Shown: positions 12,135 to 24,130, numbered from the stretch's first letter. The stretch: 64,000 bases of DNA from Eonycteris spelaea (GCA_003508835.1 PUFA01000209.1:2335001-2399000), one strand, 5' to 3'. The notes: generated by a model from the letters alone, not told the origin. A program made the numbers and translations.

Positions 12135-13100
12135 TATCATTCTAGCCTCTCTGAAATGTTTGCTTGAGGCTATATATTCTCCCGCTAAAAGATTTTTAAT
12201 TCCCAGTGGAGATTCAATGGGAAAAAAAGAATGTTTGCTGTTTGTTCCCACAACGATGACTCAGAGAGTGCTGATTTATTGAATCAATTAGCGAAAGAAA
12301 GTAAAATTCGTGTCCTATATTATAGGTGCAAAATAAGCTATTCAGCAAGGACCATGTAGGATAGTCAACATTCTGAGCCAGGGCTTCTCAAGACACTTTA
12401 TTTTGTTATTTCACCCAGATTAAGCTAACAGGAGATCCTGGCTATAAAGTCATCTCTTTTACCTCCCTAAAATGTTCTAAAGAAAACATCAACAAGTAAT
12501 GATTGAATTCATCATATCAGTTGTATGATAACTATGGACAGTTTCCAATTGTTGTTCCCACCACAGCATTATGGAGAAGAGGCAGCCCACCCAGGTCTTA
12601 GATCACTACACTATTTCCAGTAGACCACACGCAACCAAATTCAACAATAATTTAACTTTGAAAATGACTGATTAAATTAGGAACACCACTTTAAAAATTG
12701 TTTAACAAACCATATTTTTAGGCCTTAGAGAACGTTCATGAAGGATTTTGAGCCCACTTGTGCAGGGCACTACCATATCACACAATGTTTTCACTTCTTA
12801 GGAATTGCCTCATGAGTCATTCCTAATATTAACCCCAAGTTGAACTAGTGGTATGTTCTTTTGGTTTCACTGTTTAGTTTTAATCTTAATGTTGATTTTC
12901 AGAGCTATGGAGTCATACTACTGGCACGAAGAAAGGGAAGCAGTGTATCATGGGAACTGGGGGAGTAGGAACATTCCACTGCATATCCTTCCTTCTTCTA
13001 GGATGCATTGCTTTCTGATAGAAAATGGGAACAATTGTTGAGTGCATTCCATTCTGTCAGAATACTAGGAAAATATGATGAAAAATTAATCATGATCAGA
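12135..13100. other. No recognised feature
   Basis: Ordinary sequence. No convincing gene, RNA or repeat was seen. Confidence 0.4.
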
Positions 13101-13104
13101 GTAG

Positions 13105-13225
13105 GAAGAATCCTGGACTTAGCAGGGCAGAGACTTGGGTTCCAGTATTGATTCTACCACTTATCCACCTTAGGCAAGTTATTCTCTGAGTTTTACTTTT
13201 TTCCTCTGTAAAATGATGATTATGC
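13105..13225 (+). mobile_element. MIR SINE fragment
   Basis: Very MIR-like: CTGGACTTAGCAGGGC, TTGGGTTCCAGTATTGATTC, TACCACTTATCCACCTTAGG, CAAGTTATTCTCTGAG, CCTCTGTAAAATGATG. Confidence 0.8.
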
Positions 13226-13656
13226 CTAGAATATCTTCCAGTTTTTTGATTCTATCATGTTCTAAAATCCATAAACTTTATCTCTCTTTTCTGATGATTA
13301 AAGGCATTCGGATATTTTATTTTTATACTACTTCTTTACCAGTTTGCTTTTTGTTAAGTTTTAACAAGAAGCCCAAATTACTCCAGTCTCCACAGGGCAA
13401 TTTTGGATTATCAGGAGAAGTTAGGTAGTATTTATGATGGTGGAGACAAAGCCCATTTCCTGAATTGCAAAAATTATGAGGCTGGACTTTTAGTTCTAAG
13501 TGTTCATCTTTTTCTATATCTGCTTCAAGTACTATATTAGATTATAGTTATTGAGATTTAAAAATAAAATTGATCATTAATTGGTGACTTTTTCATCAAT
13601 CAAAAAGTATCTTTTACCATTTTCTGTGACCTAAATGACATGTCAGGAATTATTGG

Positions 13657-13718
13657 AAAAAAAAGAAAAAGAAAAAAGAAAAAAAAAAGAAAAGAAAAAA
13701 AAGAAAAAAGAAAGAAAA
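13657..13718. repeat. A-rich GAAAA tract
   Basis: Almost pure A/G run built from AAAAG and AAAAAG units. The complementary strand gives a phenylalanine-rich open frame that is not a gene. Confidence 0.85.
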
Positions 13719-14454
13719 GTTAAGGACTTTGTCTCTATCGTTGAGTTCTTTATGTTCCAGTGAGAGTGAAAAGGCTTGTGTAAAGGAATCGTCGATAAAA
13801 CAAACAAGATAATAGTAAAAGTGTTAATTTGTTGGTATTGGAAATAAGTGCATAGAAACTCCTGTAAGAAGAGGTTTTTATGGGCAAAATAACTTGCATA
13901 ATGCTTCATGGGGAAAATGAATGCTAAGCCTTGAGAAGGGAAGAATTAGGACAAACATGACAAATATAATAACAATCGAGGAATGTCAAGGAAAAGATAT
14001 GAAAAGACAGCGGGTAAGGGCATTGGTTTCCATTGTCTTCTTATCTGGTGGGCTAAACCTTGCCAAACTGTGGCTCCAAGGACAAAGACAATCCACTGGG
14101 AAAATATCCAAGGTTGAGGAATTTTCCTGAAACAAAAGGGAAAGAAATTCACACAGGAATGCACAATGCTGTCTAAAACAAGAAAATCCAATAATTAACT
14201 TGATTTTTCTTTAGCAATTGCAATAGTTGAATTTATCCAGGGCCTAAGGAATTTTTCAGGTTATGAGAGTTCTATTGGCTGCCCCTGCTTACTAAGGTTA
14301 ACTCTCTTAGATAATGTTGTTCTTGTTGTTGTTTTTCTGGGCCTGAAGGTGAGGACGGGACCTTCTTTTAGCACTAAGATGGAAAGGTGGCAGGAGTTAG
14401 TTCATCAAGTTCCAAGAAAAGTGTCAGTCATAGTAATTTTTTTTTCCAGCTAAA

Positions 14455-14570
14455 AAGGATGCTAAGATTACCCCAGTCCTTATTATATATATGGAGAATA
14501 AAGCCCAGAAGTTAGGTTATTGATTTACCCAAGGTCATCTACGCAACTATTTATATGAGGCAATGGTTAG
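14455..14570 (-). mobile_element. MIR SINE fragment (reverse)
   Basis: Reverse MIR core: TATGGAGAATAAAGCCCAGA, ATTTACCCAAGGTCATCTAC, GCAACTATTTATATG. Confidence 0.6.
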
Positions 14571-14739
14571 GTTGTAATTCTTTTAGTAAAAAAATGTTGA
14601 TATTATCCTTCCCATCCTTCTGCCATAATTCTAAAATCTTTTTCTAATCTTGTCCTGAACATAATCATTTTTCAACATCTCATACATACTTAAATTCTTT
14701 TGCCTTTAGACACTAACTTGAAGAAAAATTGCACAAGGA

Positions 14740-15000
14740 ATATATATTTTTTGTGGAAATTTTAAAAACACAAACAAATACAAAAAAAAACCAAAATTAA
14801 AGCCTTCTGTGGAGAAAACCATGGCTATATATTCCACATATCCTGTCTATAATATATTATATTTTTTTATATATTTATATATTTTTAATCTAAACATGGC
14901 ATTTTGCTCTTTTAATGATATGCAATTTTCAGTCAATATTTATAAGCAAATTTTCATGTGAATGCATATACTTCTATAACCTCATTCTTGACTTGACATA
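14740..15000 (-). mobile_element. Possible old L1 3' UTR fragment (reverse)
   Basis: Phrases such as ACATGGCATTTTGCTCTTTT and CAATATTTATAAGCAAATTT resemble an old L1M-type 3' UTR on the minus strand, the same type of text as at 20520 and 55100. The match is weak. Confidence 0.35.
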
Positions 15001-15489
15001 TAAAAAAAAAAAAGGAGTTAGAGTCATTCCTGGTGAATTGCTTAAACTCATTTTATAAAATTTGATTTCTCCAAAACTACTGAGTTTGCTTTAAAAAAAA
15101 AAATTGCTTTTGGCCATGGATATACAGAAAAGTATAGCTCTCCCCCTTTTTAATATCTGGTGGTATTGATCCTATTTTCAGTTTGTTTATGGAACTAAAG
15201 TAATACTGAATATAGATACATAAAGGTGATTACTTCAGTGGAAGTTTGACCTTTGAATAATCCTTCCTTGTATAAACAAAGTCTGGAATATTTTAAAGCC
15301 TCTAAGCTAATTTCTTTTTTAATTTATCTGAAACCTGAGTCAACATGGAATGTCCACTTTCCTTAGAGTATGAGATGAAAATGCCTTGGTTCTCTAATCA
15401 TACATGAAGAAAGGGTCTTTGGGCACCACATGTTCCTTGCCTCAAACCCACGTAGCTCTGCTGAACCCTCCAGGCCTACAAACATGGCC

Positions 15490-16135
15490 TCACCCAATAG
15501 CCCTACCTGCCTTCCCTGCATTGGTGGACCTGCTTGAGCATTTCTTCATTGTCCGGTACCCAAACTGCTCTTATTACCACCTCCATATCTTTAGACCATA
15601 AGCCTTATCATGGAATATCCATTCTCTTCTATTCCAACCTCAACCTTCCTTCCAGGTACAGGGGACCAGCTTCCTCAGTGAAGCCCTCTTGGTGATTCTC
15701 CTGCATCTCTCCATTTTATCTGGAACTTGCTGGCTCTAAGGTTAATCCTGGTGTGGTAGAGCACAGGAGTTCCCAACCCCTGGGTCATGGACGGGTACCA
15801 GTTCGTGGCCTATTAGGAACCAGGCCTCACAGCAGGAGGTGAGCAGCTGGCAAGTGAATGAAGCTTCATCTGTATTTACAGCTGCTCCCCAGCGTTAACA
15901 TCACCACACCAGCTCCACCTCAGATCGTCAAACATTGGATTCTCATAGGAGCTCTTAACCCTGGTGCCAAAAAGGTTGGGGACCGCTGGCCCATCCGCCT
16001 TTTCTGTTCCTTAATTCCCATCTCCACTATGCTTATTGGTCCCTTGTTGTAAAGGCTGCAGTTTAGCTTTCATTTATATTTTACACAGCAATGTGCACAT
16101 ATTACATATTAAGTATTCAAGAAATGTTTGTTAAT
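15490..16135 (+). mobile_element. L2 LINE 3' fragment split by MER1B
   Basis: Plus-strand L2. Before the break: CTGCCTTCCCTGC, CTTCCTCAGTGAAGCCCTCTT and CATCTCTCCATTTTATCTGG. After it: TATTTTACACAGCAATGTGC and AGTATTCAAGAAATGTTTG near 16130, the characteristic L2 3' end. A MER1B copy occupies 15764-15988. Confidence 0.7.
15764..15988 (+). mobile_element. MER1B-type hAT-Charlie DNA transposon
   Basis: Starts CAGGAGTTCCCAACCCC and ends AAAGGTTGGGGACCGCTG, the hAT-Charlie terminal inverted repeats. The inside contains TAGGAACCAGGCCTCACAGC, AGGAGGTGAGCAGC and GATTCTCATAGGAGC, recognised from MER1B. It is shorter than a full element, with the middle deleted. The flanking 8-bp duplication expected for hAT elements is no longer visible. 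Confidence 0.85.
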
Positions 16136-16139
16136 TAGG

Positions 16140-16300
16140 GAAAAAGTAGAATCCTATTTCTGCCTGTTTCTTCTTAGTTGTTAGACCTTAGAAAAGTACT
16201 TTAGCCTCTATGAGCTTGTTTCCACTCCTGAGAATGGAGTGAAAGCACCAGCCCATAAGACTGTCATAAAGAGAAAGGGATTCAATGTGAAGAAGCATGG
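16140..16300 (+). mobile_element. MIR SINE fragment
   Basis: Plus-strand MIR core: TTAGTTGTTAGACCTTAG, AAAAGTACTTTAGCCTC, TATGAGCTTGTTTCC, then AAGACTGTCATAAAG. Confidence 0.6.
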
Positions 16301-16754
16301 GGGTACAAACCGCCTCAAGAAAATGACAGCTACCATCAGAATGGACTAGTGGACCTTCTCCCTTTGACTTTATTACAAGGTAACTAAACTAAAATGTGAC
16401 CCAGACTCTAATATGATTATAAATTCTAATCCTTATGAATATTTTCTAGCATTCTCAAAAGTAAAATATATGTAATTATTTTATATATTTACATATATTT
16501 TTAATTTTATTATGCATACATATACACCTATATATATTTACTATTGTTACCATAGTTTTCTCCCAAGATGGGAAATAAGTATGTTCCCTTGAATTTTCTG
16601 GACATCCTTCACCAAGAAACCTTGTATGTACACATATTTGTATGTATGTATAAATGCTCTTTTATTCTGAGAGAGTTTGAATGAATGGATACATGTAATA
16701 TGTGCATATGCAGATAAGTGTCCATAATTACACACTGCATTATACAGCATATAT

Positions 16755-17250
16755 CTAACTCAGTGAGGATTTCTTGTTTGCAAGTGATGTTAACACACTC
16801 AAACTACCTTTAAGAGAAAAGAGGAATTATTTTGGACCAGGTAGATGGCTAAATTAGTTACAATGAGATTTGGCCACATATCATTTTAAATTTTATAAAA
16901 TAATTTCTTAAGTAAGACACAAATATATTTATCTCTCACATAAGAGGAATCCAGAAACATGTAGTCACAGTGGCTCCATAATGCCAGGGTAAATTTCCTC
17001 CCCTTTGACTCCACTATTACTGGTAAGTGGCTTCCACTTCATGATCCAAAATGGCCATTTGAGCTCCAGGTACTACAGTCCATCTACTGAAAGGAGGAAA
17101 CCCAAAAGAGTCAGCTTTCTTCTTAAGGAGCTCTCCCAGAAGCAGCATATAATACTCCTGCTCACCTCTTATTGGTCAAAATTTAATGGTGTGGTTTTAC
17201 CTAGCTGCAAAGGACACTTGGAAATGTGACCATTTAGCTGAATGGTAATT
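16755..17250 (-). mobile_element. Ancient interspersed repeat, family not named
   Basis: Contains TTGCAAGTGATGTTAACA, ACTCAAACTACCTTTAAG, TGGCTTCCACTTCATG and CTCACCTCTTATTGGTC. These phrases belong to one or two old mammalian repeat families. The TGGTC/CTAGCTGCAAAGGACACTTG part is the reverse of text near 7100. Family name not certain. Confidence 0.4.
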
Positions 17251-17744
17251 CGTCTAGGTAAAAATAAGAATTGTTTTTATTAAAGAAGAAAAGGGACATG
17301 CATATTGGAGGGGTTGTTACAATTCCATACCTCAATTAATTTTGTAAACTTAGAATGCACTTCCTATGGTTTGCCTGCTTTAGTTCAAATATATATATAA
17401 AATATCAAAAATAATCAATGTTTCAAGTTCTTAGAATTGAATCCAGGGTGGGTAATTTAATAATGATAATAAGAAACTTTAAAGTTTTAAATGATAGAGG
17501 TATTTCAGAGACCAGCTAAGGACAGGAAAAAAAATGAGATAACTGAAGAAATTCTAATACAGTAATATTTCCAAAGAGTTGGGTTCACTTAAAAAAAAAA
17601 AAAAACTATGGAGTTTTATGGTGGAAAATTCAACTAAATTTTTGGAATCTTATTTTCTAATTTAAAATATGGTTTTGAAAAAAGTTTTCTCTAGACTTGA
17701 GTTAAATCAGGAATGAAGAAAGAAAAGAAGTAAAAAAAAAGATG
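17250..17744. other. No recognised feature
   Basis: AT-rich sequence with an A-run of 15 at about 17590. No gene or named repeat seen. Confidence 0.4.
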
Positions 17745-17750
17745 ATAAGG

Positions 17751-17850
17751 TGGAAGGAAGGAAGGTAAGAAGGAAGGAAGGAAGGAAGGAAGGAAGGAAG
17801 GAAGGAAGGAAGGAAGGAAGGAAGAAGGAAGGAAGGAAGAGGGGAAGGAG
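17751..17850. repeat. (GGAA)n microsatellite
   Basis: About 100 bp of GGAA units with a few interruptions (GGTAAGAAGG near 17763, GAAGAAGG near 17821). Purine-only strand. Confidence 0.95.
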
Positions 17851-18169
17851 GAAATATAACTAAAAGAGGATCTGTTTTCATCAACTTTTAAATTTTGTTA
17901 TTTATCATGCATCACCTTAGACATATTCATTGAGGTAGAGCTTGAGAACATCAGGAAAAATTTGCTTTTCTTATATAAAACATCCTTGATCAATAGTTAT
18001 TACCTTTTATGATATGAACTTTTAAAACGCTTAGAGAATGCATCTTCCAAGAGTTAGAGGAAACAAATAAACTTTGGGCTGAAGTAAAGAGAGCCTCTGA
18101 GCCTATATTTTAGACCATTTAGTAACTTGTGTGTACCAAGCTTCTTGGCTGAGGCTTCACAGAAAATCA

Positions 18170-19320
18170 AAGGAAGACAAACACAATTAATGTAATTCAT
18201 CATATCAACAGACTGAAAAAGAAAAATCACATGATCATATATATTAATAGATGCAGAAAAACATTTGACAAAACTCAACATTTATTCATGACAAAAACTC
18301 TCAGTAAACTAGGAATAGATGGTAACTCCCTCAAGCTGGTAGAAAATATCTTTAAAAAAGAAAAAAACCTCTGTAACTAATATTATACTTAATAATAAGA
18401 AATTTGAAGCTTTCCCACTTAGATCAAGTACAAGTTAAGGATGTCTCCTCTCACTACTTCTTTTCAACATTGTACTGTAAGTCCTAACTAATGCAATAAG
18501 ACAAGAAAAGGAAATAAAATGTACATAGATTGGGAAGAAATAAATAAAAATGTCTTTGTTCACAGGTGACATGATTGTCTATGCAGAAAATCTGAAAAAA
18601 TCAATTAAAAGATACTGAAACTGCTAAACAGTTATAGCGAGGTTGTAGGATACAAGGTTAATATACAAAGTCAATTGCTTTCATATATACTAGTAATGAA
18701 TAAGTGGATTTTGAAATTAAAAATGCAATACAATTTCACTAATACTCCCCAAAGTGAAATACTTAGGTATAAATCTAACAAATATGTATAAGCTCTATAT
18801 GAGGAAAACTATAAAAATTTCTTTTGTTTGAAAAAATTAAAAAGAATTCAGTAAATGGACATATAGTTTATGTTAAGGATAGAAAGATTTAATATAGTCA
18901 TAAAGTCAGTTCTTGCCAACTTGAACTATAATTTAATCCAATCTAAATCAAACCCTAAGGAGTTATTTTTGTGGATATGAACAAATTGATTGTAAAGTTT
19001 ATATGGAGAGACAAAGATCAAGAAGAGCCAACACAATATTGAAGCAGAAGAACAAAGTTGGGGAGTGACACTTCCTACTTCAATACTTACCGTAGAGCTA
19101 CAGTATTCAAGAAAGTGTGGTATTGGTGAAAGAACAGACACATGGATCAATAGAAAATCTAGAGAGCCCGAAATAGACCTACATAAATATAACCAACTGA
19201 TCTTTAACAAAGAACAAAGAAAATGCAATGGAGCAAAGACAATTTCTTCAACAAATCCACACATGGATATTATAGCAGCTTTATTCATAATTGGTCAAAC
19301 ATCTTTAAAAATTACAATGC
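18170..19320 (+). mobile_element. LINE-1 ORF2 fragment
   Basis: 5'-truncated L1 beginning within the RT domain (ATTCATCATATCAACAGACTG, TTAGATCAAGTACAAGTT). The RT catalytic box reads FTGD at 18559-18570 instead of FADD, so the first aspartate is lost. The C-terminal region contains a 122-codon frame (19065-19433) with FNKEQRKCN. Near 19255 the text jumps to TTATAGCAGCTTTATTCATAATTGG, indicating an internal deletion. No active product is possible. Confidence 0.85.
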
Positions 19321-19329
19321 CCAATGGGA

Positions 19330-20090
19330 GAAATAAAAAAGGTGAGGGTCCAATGTTACACATTTTGAGGGGCCATTTGGCAAAGCCTATTAAAAGCTAC
19401 CAAAATTATCTTAACAAAATCATAAATATATAAAAACTTATTCTCAAATTAGTTCATTATTCTATGGCTTATAATAGCAAAAACAAAAAATCAGAAGCAA
19501 CTAAATACTCAACAGAATGAGTTTGGAGAAATAAATTTGGTTTAGATCCCAATAATGAAGTACTATGATGTTATTAATGTTCAGAATAAGCTGTAAAAAA
19601 ATCAACGATCATGACTGTGAAAATATGTGTGTATGTTTTAAATGAAACCAGCAGATTACAAAACCTAATGTATAATATATTTTATTTTGTTATGAGAGTA
19701 TCATTTTGTTACAGCATGTCTATAAGTTTGAAATTATTTTCAAACAAACTTAAAAAGAAAATATATTTGGCAGGTATAACTATAAAAAATAGATAGAAAG
19801 AAAGATCAATGTATAGATAGATGGAAAGATAATCAGATAGGAGAGAGAGAGAGAGCAAGATGGGAGGTAAGGAAGGAAGAGAGAATCAATTCTGCCTTCT
19901 CAGGGAAATTGTAATATAAATACTCAAAATACAACAAGTGGACTTCTTGATCACATTATGTTAAGGTTGATTAAGAGAGAGAATGGAAAGTAAGTACACT
20001 ATTTACTACATCACCAGTGGGTATCTTTGAATGGTGAGGTAGTAGTGATCTTTATTTTCTTCATGCTTTCTTCTCTTCCTCTGACCCCTG
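19330..20090 (+). mobile_element. Older L1M-type 3' end
   Basis: Text such as TATAATAGCAAAAACAAAAAATC, AAGCAACTAAATACTCAACAG and, near 20010, CACCAGTGGGTATCTTTGAATGG followed by GATCTTTATTTTCTTCATGC matches the distal ORF2 and 3' UTR of an old L1M/L1ME family. A purine-rich AGAT/GAGA simple repeat at about 19795-19880 interrupts it. Confidence 0.6.
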
Positions 20091-20304
20091 AAACACTTAC
20101 ATTTAGAACTTGGCATCTGCTCCTCTGTTATATTAGTTGTCTTTTTATATCTGAGTGTTCTACTTCTCAGAGATACTGTAAGCTAAATACCAGGTCAATG
20201 GACTGTAAAAGAAACAGAGAGCATAGCGGTTGTCATCCTCCTACGGTTGGATAACAAAAGTAGACATAAGTGGGAGTCTCATTGCTTCAGTAAGTCTAGA
20301 CACT

Positions 20305-20500
20305 GAAGTGGTTCATAGCACAGGTCTGAAATCTAGCTGCTTGGCCCTACAGAACCGCTCTCTGCCTCTGTTTCCTCATATATAAAGTGAGGGTAATAAC
20401 ACTGTTCACTTCAAAGGGTTGATGTGAGAGTTAAAACAAATTAATACTTGTAAAGTTTTTAGAATTGTGCCTGTCACTCAAATGTTAATTCTTATTATAA
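20305..20500 (+). mobile_element. MIR SINE
   Basis: Plus-strand MIR: GTGGTTCATAGCACAGGTC head, CTGCCTCTGTTTCCTCATA, AAAGTGAGGGTAATAAC, GGTTGATGTGAGAGTTAAA and the tail TTAGAATTGTGCCTGTCAC. Confidence 0.85.
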
Positions 20501-20514
20501 AGAAAAGTATGTTT

Positions 20515-20840
20515 CTTTTCTCATTGTACAAGTAACACAGAAATTTAGAAAATAGATGTAAAGAAATATAAAGATTTAAAAATCTTCCATATTCTCAACA
20601 TATATAAGAACATATATAGTTCTCAGATATAATCAGCTAATATTCTGATATACATCTTTTTCAATTTGCTTCTTCCTCTGAATGTATATATTCATATGTT
20701 TTTAAACTCTTTTTACAAAATAAAATTGTATCATACCATAAAGAACTTTATAAACTTACTTTTAGTACTTATAATATGGAGAACATTTTTTATGTAATTA
20801 AATATTCATAATGAACATTTTTTAAATGTTCTAGTATTAT
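20515..20840 (-). mobile_element. Old L1M-type 3' UTR fragment (reverse)
   Basis: Phrases ACAGAAATTTAGAAAATAG, CAATTTGCTTCTTCCTCTG and ATGGAGAACATTTTTTATG match the reverse of an old L1M/L1ME 3' UTR that is common in mammalian genomes. Confidence 0.5.
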
Positions 20841-21420
20841 TTGAAAAATAATTAAGAAAGTAAGGGCAGATTTGGCAGTTTGAAGTATCAAAACGTCTTT
20901 CATATGAGTTATAAAAGGAATGAAAACATGAAGAAAAATGTAATTTTCTACTCTAAAGATTCAAACAGTAAAATTAAGAAATGTCAGGAGATTGTGCATA
21001 GAGCTTTTAAAGTGCTAAAAATAGTAGTAAGAACATTAAAAAATCTAGTTATGCTCTCCTTTTAGAAGGAATTTGATTACTTACTTTTATAAAATAAAGT
21101 ATTAAATTATTTCTCTCATTTTTTATTTTATGAATGTTTATGGAAAAAGAAATAGTTGTACTTTTTCCAAGAACAAAGACTTTTTGAGCTAGTGCTTTGA
21201 ATGCTTTTACAAATTTAGCCAGGATCTGACAAGAGCAAATGCATTCCTCCAGCTATTAGGGAGTCTCGCCCCAACCCCAGTGCAGGCGTGTTTCTTGACA
21301 GGCAGGAAGGTGGATTGTCACTCACCCACAGAGAAAGTGCTTTGGAGTGGTGTTCGCTGGGGAAGGAGAGCATAGTGCAGATGATCTATGGGGGTGGAGA
21401 GTGGGAGGTGCCAGCAGGAG
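20840..21420. other. No recognised feature
   Basis: Unique-looking sequence, AT-rich to about 21180 and then more GC-rich. No family motif in any frame. Confidence 0.4.
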
Positions 21421-21424
21421 CACC

Positions 21425-21665
21425 AGTGGTGTAGAATTTGGGCTCCAGGTATGGCTCAGGAACAAGGGGCATGGGCTCCAATCCTGCCACTTCTCCAATC
21501 TGTAACCTCAGACAAGTCATTAAGTCTGGGTGCCTCAGTTTCCTCCTGTACCCTCTTCTAGTACCTGAGCACTAGTGGAGTCTCCCATGTAAAATGCTCA
21601 GAACAGGGTCTGGCATATCAGACTATGCACTCAGTAAGTTTAGTGCTATCATTGTCATTATCATC
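21425..21665 (+). mobile_element. MIR SINE, nearly full length
   Basis: Plus-strand MIR from AGTGGTGTAGAATTTGGGC to the tail CACTCAGTAAGTTTAGTGC. It includes CAATCCTGCCACTTCTCC, CTCAGACAAGTCATTAAG and TGCCTCAGTTTCCTCCTG, followed by an ATT/ATC-rich tail. Confidence 0.85.
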
Positions 21666-21800
21666 ATTATAATCATTTATTAACTTTTTTATTATCATTT
21701 ATTATTGTTTTTATGATCTTCCAAGACTCAGACTTCCATGCTGTACTCTGGATATCTCTTGGATGAAAAAGATAGTCAGCAGGTAAGGAGGTCCCAGAAT

Positions 21801-21818
21801 ACTGTGTGTGTGTGTGTG

Positions 21819-21876
<58 letters not shown>
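21801..21876. repeat. (GT)n microsatellite
   Basis: About 76 bp of GT with one GC interruption near 21824. Produces histidine/threonine and cysteine/valine open frames that are artefacts. Confidence 0.97.
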
Positions 21877-21879
<3 letters not shown>

Positions 21880-22057
21880 AGACCTGAGGAAAAACAGCTT
21901 GCACTGGTCCCTTCCGTGCCACCTTGCTGCCCTCTGCCCAACCACTTAAGTGAAATCACACGGGAAATAAAATTCATACATTCTAAATGGCAAAAGAAGA
22001 GCAGAAATGTCAGCAACTTCCTGGGGATCATGGAATCCAACACATTTTATATGAATA

Positions 22058-22175
22058 TATATCTATGGCTATGTCTACATCTATCTATATCTATATCTAT
22101 ATCTAATCTATATATCTATGTCTATGTCTATGTCTATGTCTATGTCTATGTCTATGTCTATGTCTATCTATCTAT
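22058..22175. repeat. (TCTA)n then (TCTATG)n tandem repeat
   Basis: CTATAT/CTATCT units up to about 22114 are followed by roughly eight perfect TCTATG hexamers (about 22115-22164) and a short TCTA end. In one frame the hexamer encodes an alternating tyrosine/valine string; this is not a gene. Confidence 0.93.
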
Positions 22176-22189
22176 AATCACCAAAAACA

Positions 22190-22690
22190 TGCTAGAAATG
22201 TCGAAGTTTATGAAACCAGCTACTTAAATTCTGGTCCATAAATCAAATGAATTTATATTTTGGTCATGATATTTTGTCCGAAGACAGTTTCCAAGACATA
22301 AGGGCCGCCTCTCCCATACTTTAATGACACTACTACCTGTGCCTTTGACCCCGAAGGGTAGTTTTCTTCTCCCCCCACCTGTGTTCTGAACTCTTTGCCT
22401 CAGAGATCGCGTATCACTCTCAGCTTCCAAATGTCCTCTCTCCATGTGGAACTCCAGAATTAACTTTAATAACTACTTTTCCCTCTGGTCGCAAGTGTCA
22501 AGCTACCTTGGGAATGCCTCTGACTAGAATATATGGATAAACCAGGAGTTTAACTTTTTAGAATCAGAACCTACTCTCCAATTCAAAAACAATTTAATTC
22601 TAAAAATGGTTTCTGAGCTCAAAACCCCTGTCATGCAATTAAAATTATTAGTTTACTCCTTTACCTTGGCCTCCCTCACTAGGTAATAAA
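22190..22690. other. No recognised feature
   Basis: Unique-looking sequence, moderately GC-rich between 22290 and 22450. No coding or repeat signal recognised. Confidence 0.4.
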
Positions 22691-22709
22691 CATAGAAACT
22701 GTGAATCTT

Positions 22710-22815
22710 TTATACTTTTTGTAGCTCCAGGGTCTGTGATAGTGCTTGGCAGGGGGTAATAAATAAATGCTTTTTAAATAAGTGGTTGAATGAACAATTG
22801 AATGAATGAATTAAT
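22710..22815 (+). mobile_element. L2 LINE 3' end
   Basis: GTAGCTCCAGGGTCTGTG, TAGTGCTTGGCAGGGGG and AATAAATGC, then a TGAATGAA tail, which is the typical L2 terminus on the plus strand. Confidence 0.7.
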
Positions 22816-23514
22816 TAACTAGTAAAGAAAATGATATGAAGATGAATGCTAACTTGCTCCTGCTCTCCTCTGGCTCTTTCTCCTGTTTGGGAACACAAAA
22901 CAGGCTGCAACAATGTTGTAACACAAGCACCTAGGAAGTGAACTAGGAAAACAGGGGAAAGAATGTGTTCAATGGAATGATCTGATGAACTGGAAAAGAG
23001 GAAAGACTTAAACAAGCTTTGAAACACTGGTGGGACCTTTTCTCAAATCACTCATTACTGTCAGTACACCCGCTGAGATGCTACTGTAAATAATATGTTA
23101 TCCTTCTTACCTTGACATTCTAGAAGTTGAAGAGTACTTAGAGGTTTCTTGGGCCCATTCCCCTGTTAAACATATTATCTTGTCCACGGTACTTTGGTCT
23201 GGTAGTTAGAGAATTTCAGACCAGGTTATAGTTTACAAGTCCAGATCTAAGATTTCAAATCAAGGCCGCTCAAGGAGATAATGATCTCTTTGCCTTAGGA
23301 AACACGATTCAACCCTTCTCTTCAAATCCAAATGATTTCTATAATTTTTTTTTGTTTTTACTCAAAATGTCTCTGATACAGTTCTTTCTTATAGTGGATA
23401 AGGTCTCCGTGCCTTTGAAAGAATGATAATGAAGTCTTTGTCCATATCAAAATGAATACTTTACATATTTTATTTCTAATCCTCACTGAAAATCTACTAA
23501 ATATGTATTTTTGT

Positions 23515-23970
23515 ATCAATTAGGGCCTTTTGTAGCAAGTGACACAAATCCAATTCTTTATTAAGCAAAAAGAGAGAATCTGTTGGCTTACTCAATGAAA
23601 AGTGCAGAGTTTATGGAAGGCAAGCATAACTACATTCATCCAAACACCCTCTTGGCATCCGGTGTCTCTTCATTTCTTGCTTATGTTTTCTTTCTTTGTT
23701 AGCTACTCTTTCTTTGTTAGGTGCTCTCCAGGGGTGATCCCCAGCAGCTCCATTCTTATATCTTTACAGTTTCAAGTCCTTTGTTCAATAGGCCCAAATC
23801 TTTAGACAGTATGCGTTGGCCCTAATCGAATCATATGATCATAACCGATCCAATCATTGTTGCCAGGAGATTTGATGCTCTTATTGGCCAGATCTTAGAT
23901 AACTTTCTCAGTCACATGCTCAAACCTCACTGTGGAAAAAGTGTTTATCCCTCCACCCCAAATTTAAGGT
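23515..23970 (-). mobile_element. Ancient interspersed repeat, family not named
   Basis: TAGCAAGTGACACAAATCC, TTGGCTTACTCAATGAAAAG, CTCCATTCTTATATC, ATCATATGATCATAACC and TTATTGGCCAGATCTTAG belong to the same recurring old repeat type as 16755-16850 and 27860-28130. Orientation is assigned only by comparison between these copies. Confidence 0.4.
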
Positions 23971-24039
23971 GCTTTTAAAATAAGAAATAAGGCAGAGACT
24001 CAGACAACAATTGATCATAACAAGTTTGATCTCAATTTC

Positions 24040-24130
24040 ACAAATGAAGTATCTGAGAATCAAATTAATTAAGGTCACACACCAGGGTGCAACTATACAG
24101 CCAGAATCTGGCAGGAAACAGAATCTAGCT
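24040..24130 (-). mobile_element. MIR fragment (reverse)
   Basis: TTTCACAAATGAAGTATCTG, AAGGTCACACACCAGG and CCAGAATCTGGCAGG match the reverse MIR core. Confidence 0.55.

Noticed and set aside
13643..13909. 88-codon minus-strand frame with phenylalanine runs
   Set aside because: It reads through an A-rich GAAAA tract and has no domain.
17702..17884. Proline/serine/phenylalanine-rich minus-strand frame
   Set aside because: It is a translation of the (GGAA)n microsatellite.
21673..22227. Open frames with histidine/threonine or cysteine/valine and tyrosine/valine runs
   Set aside because: They are translations of the GT and TCTATG simple repeats.
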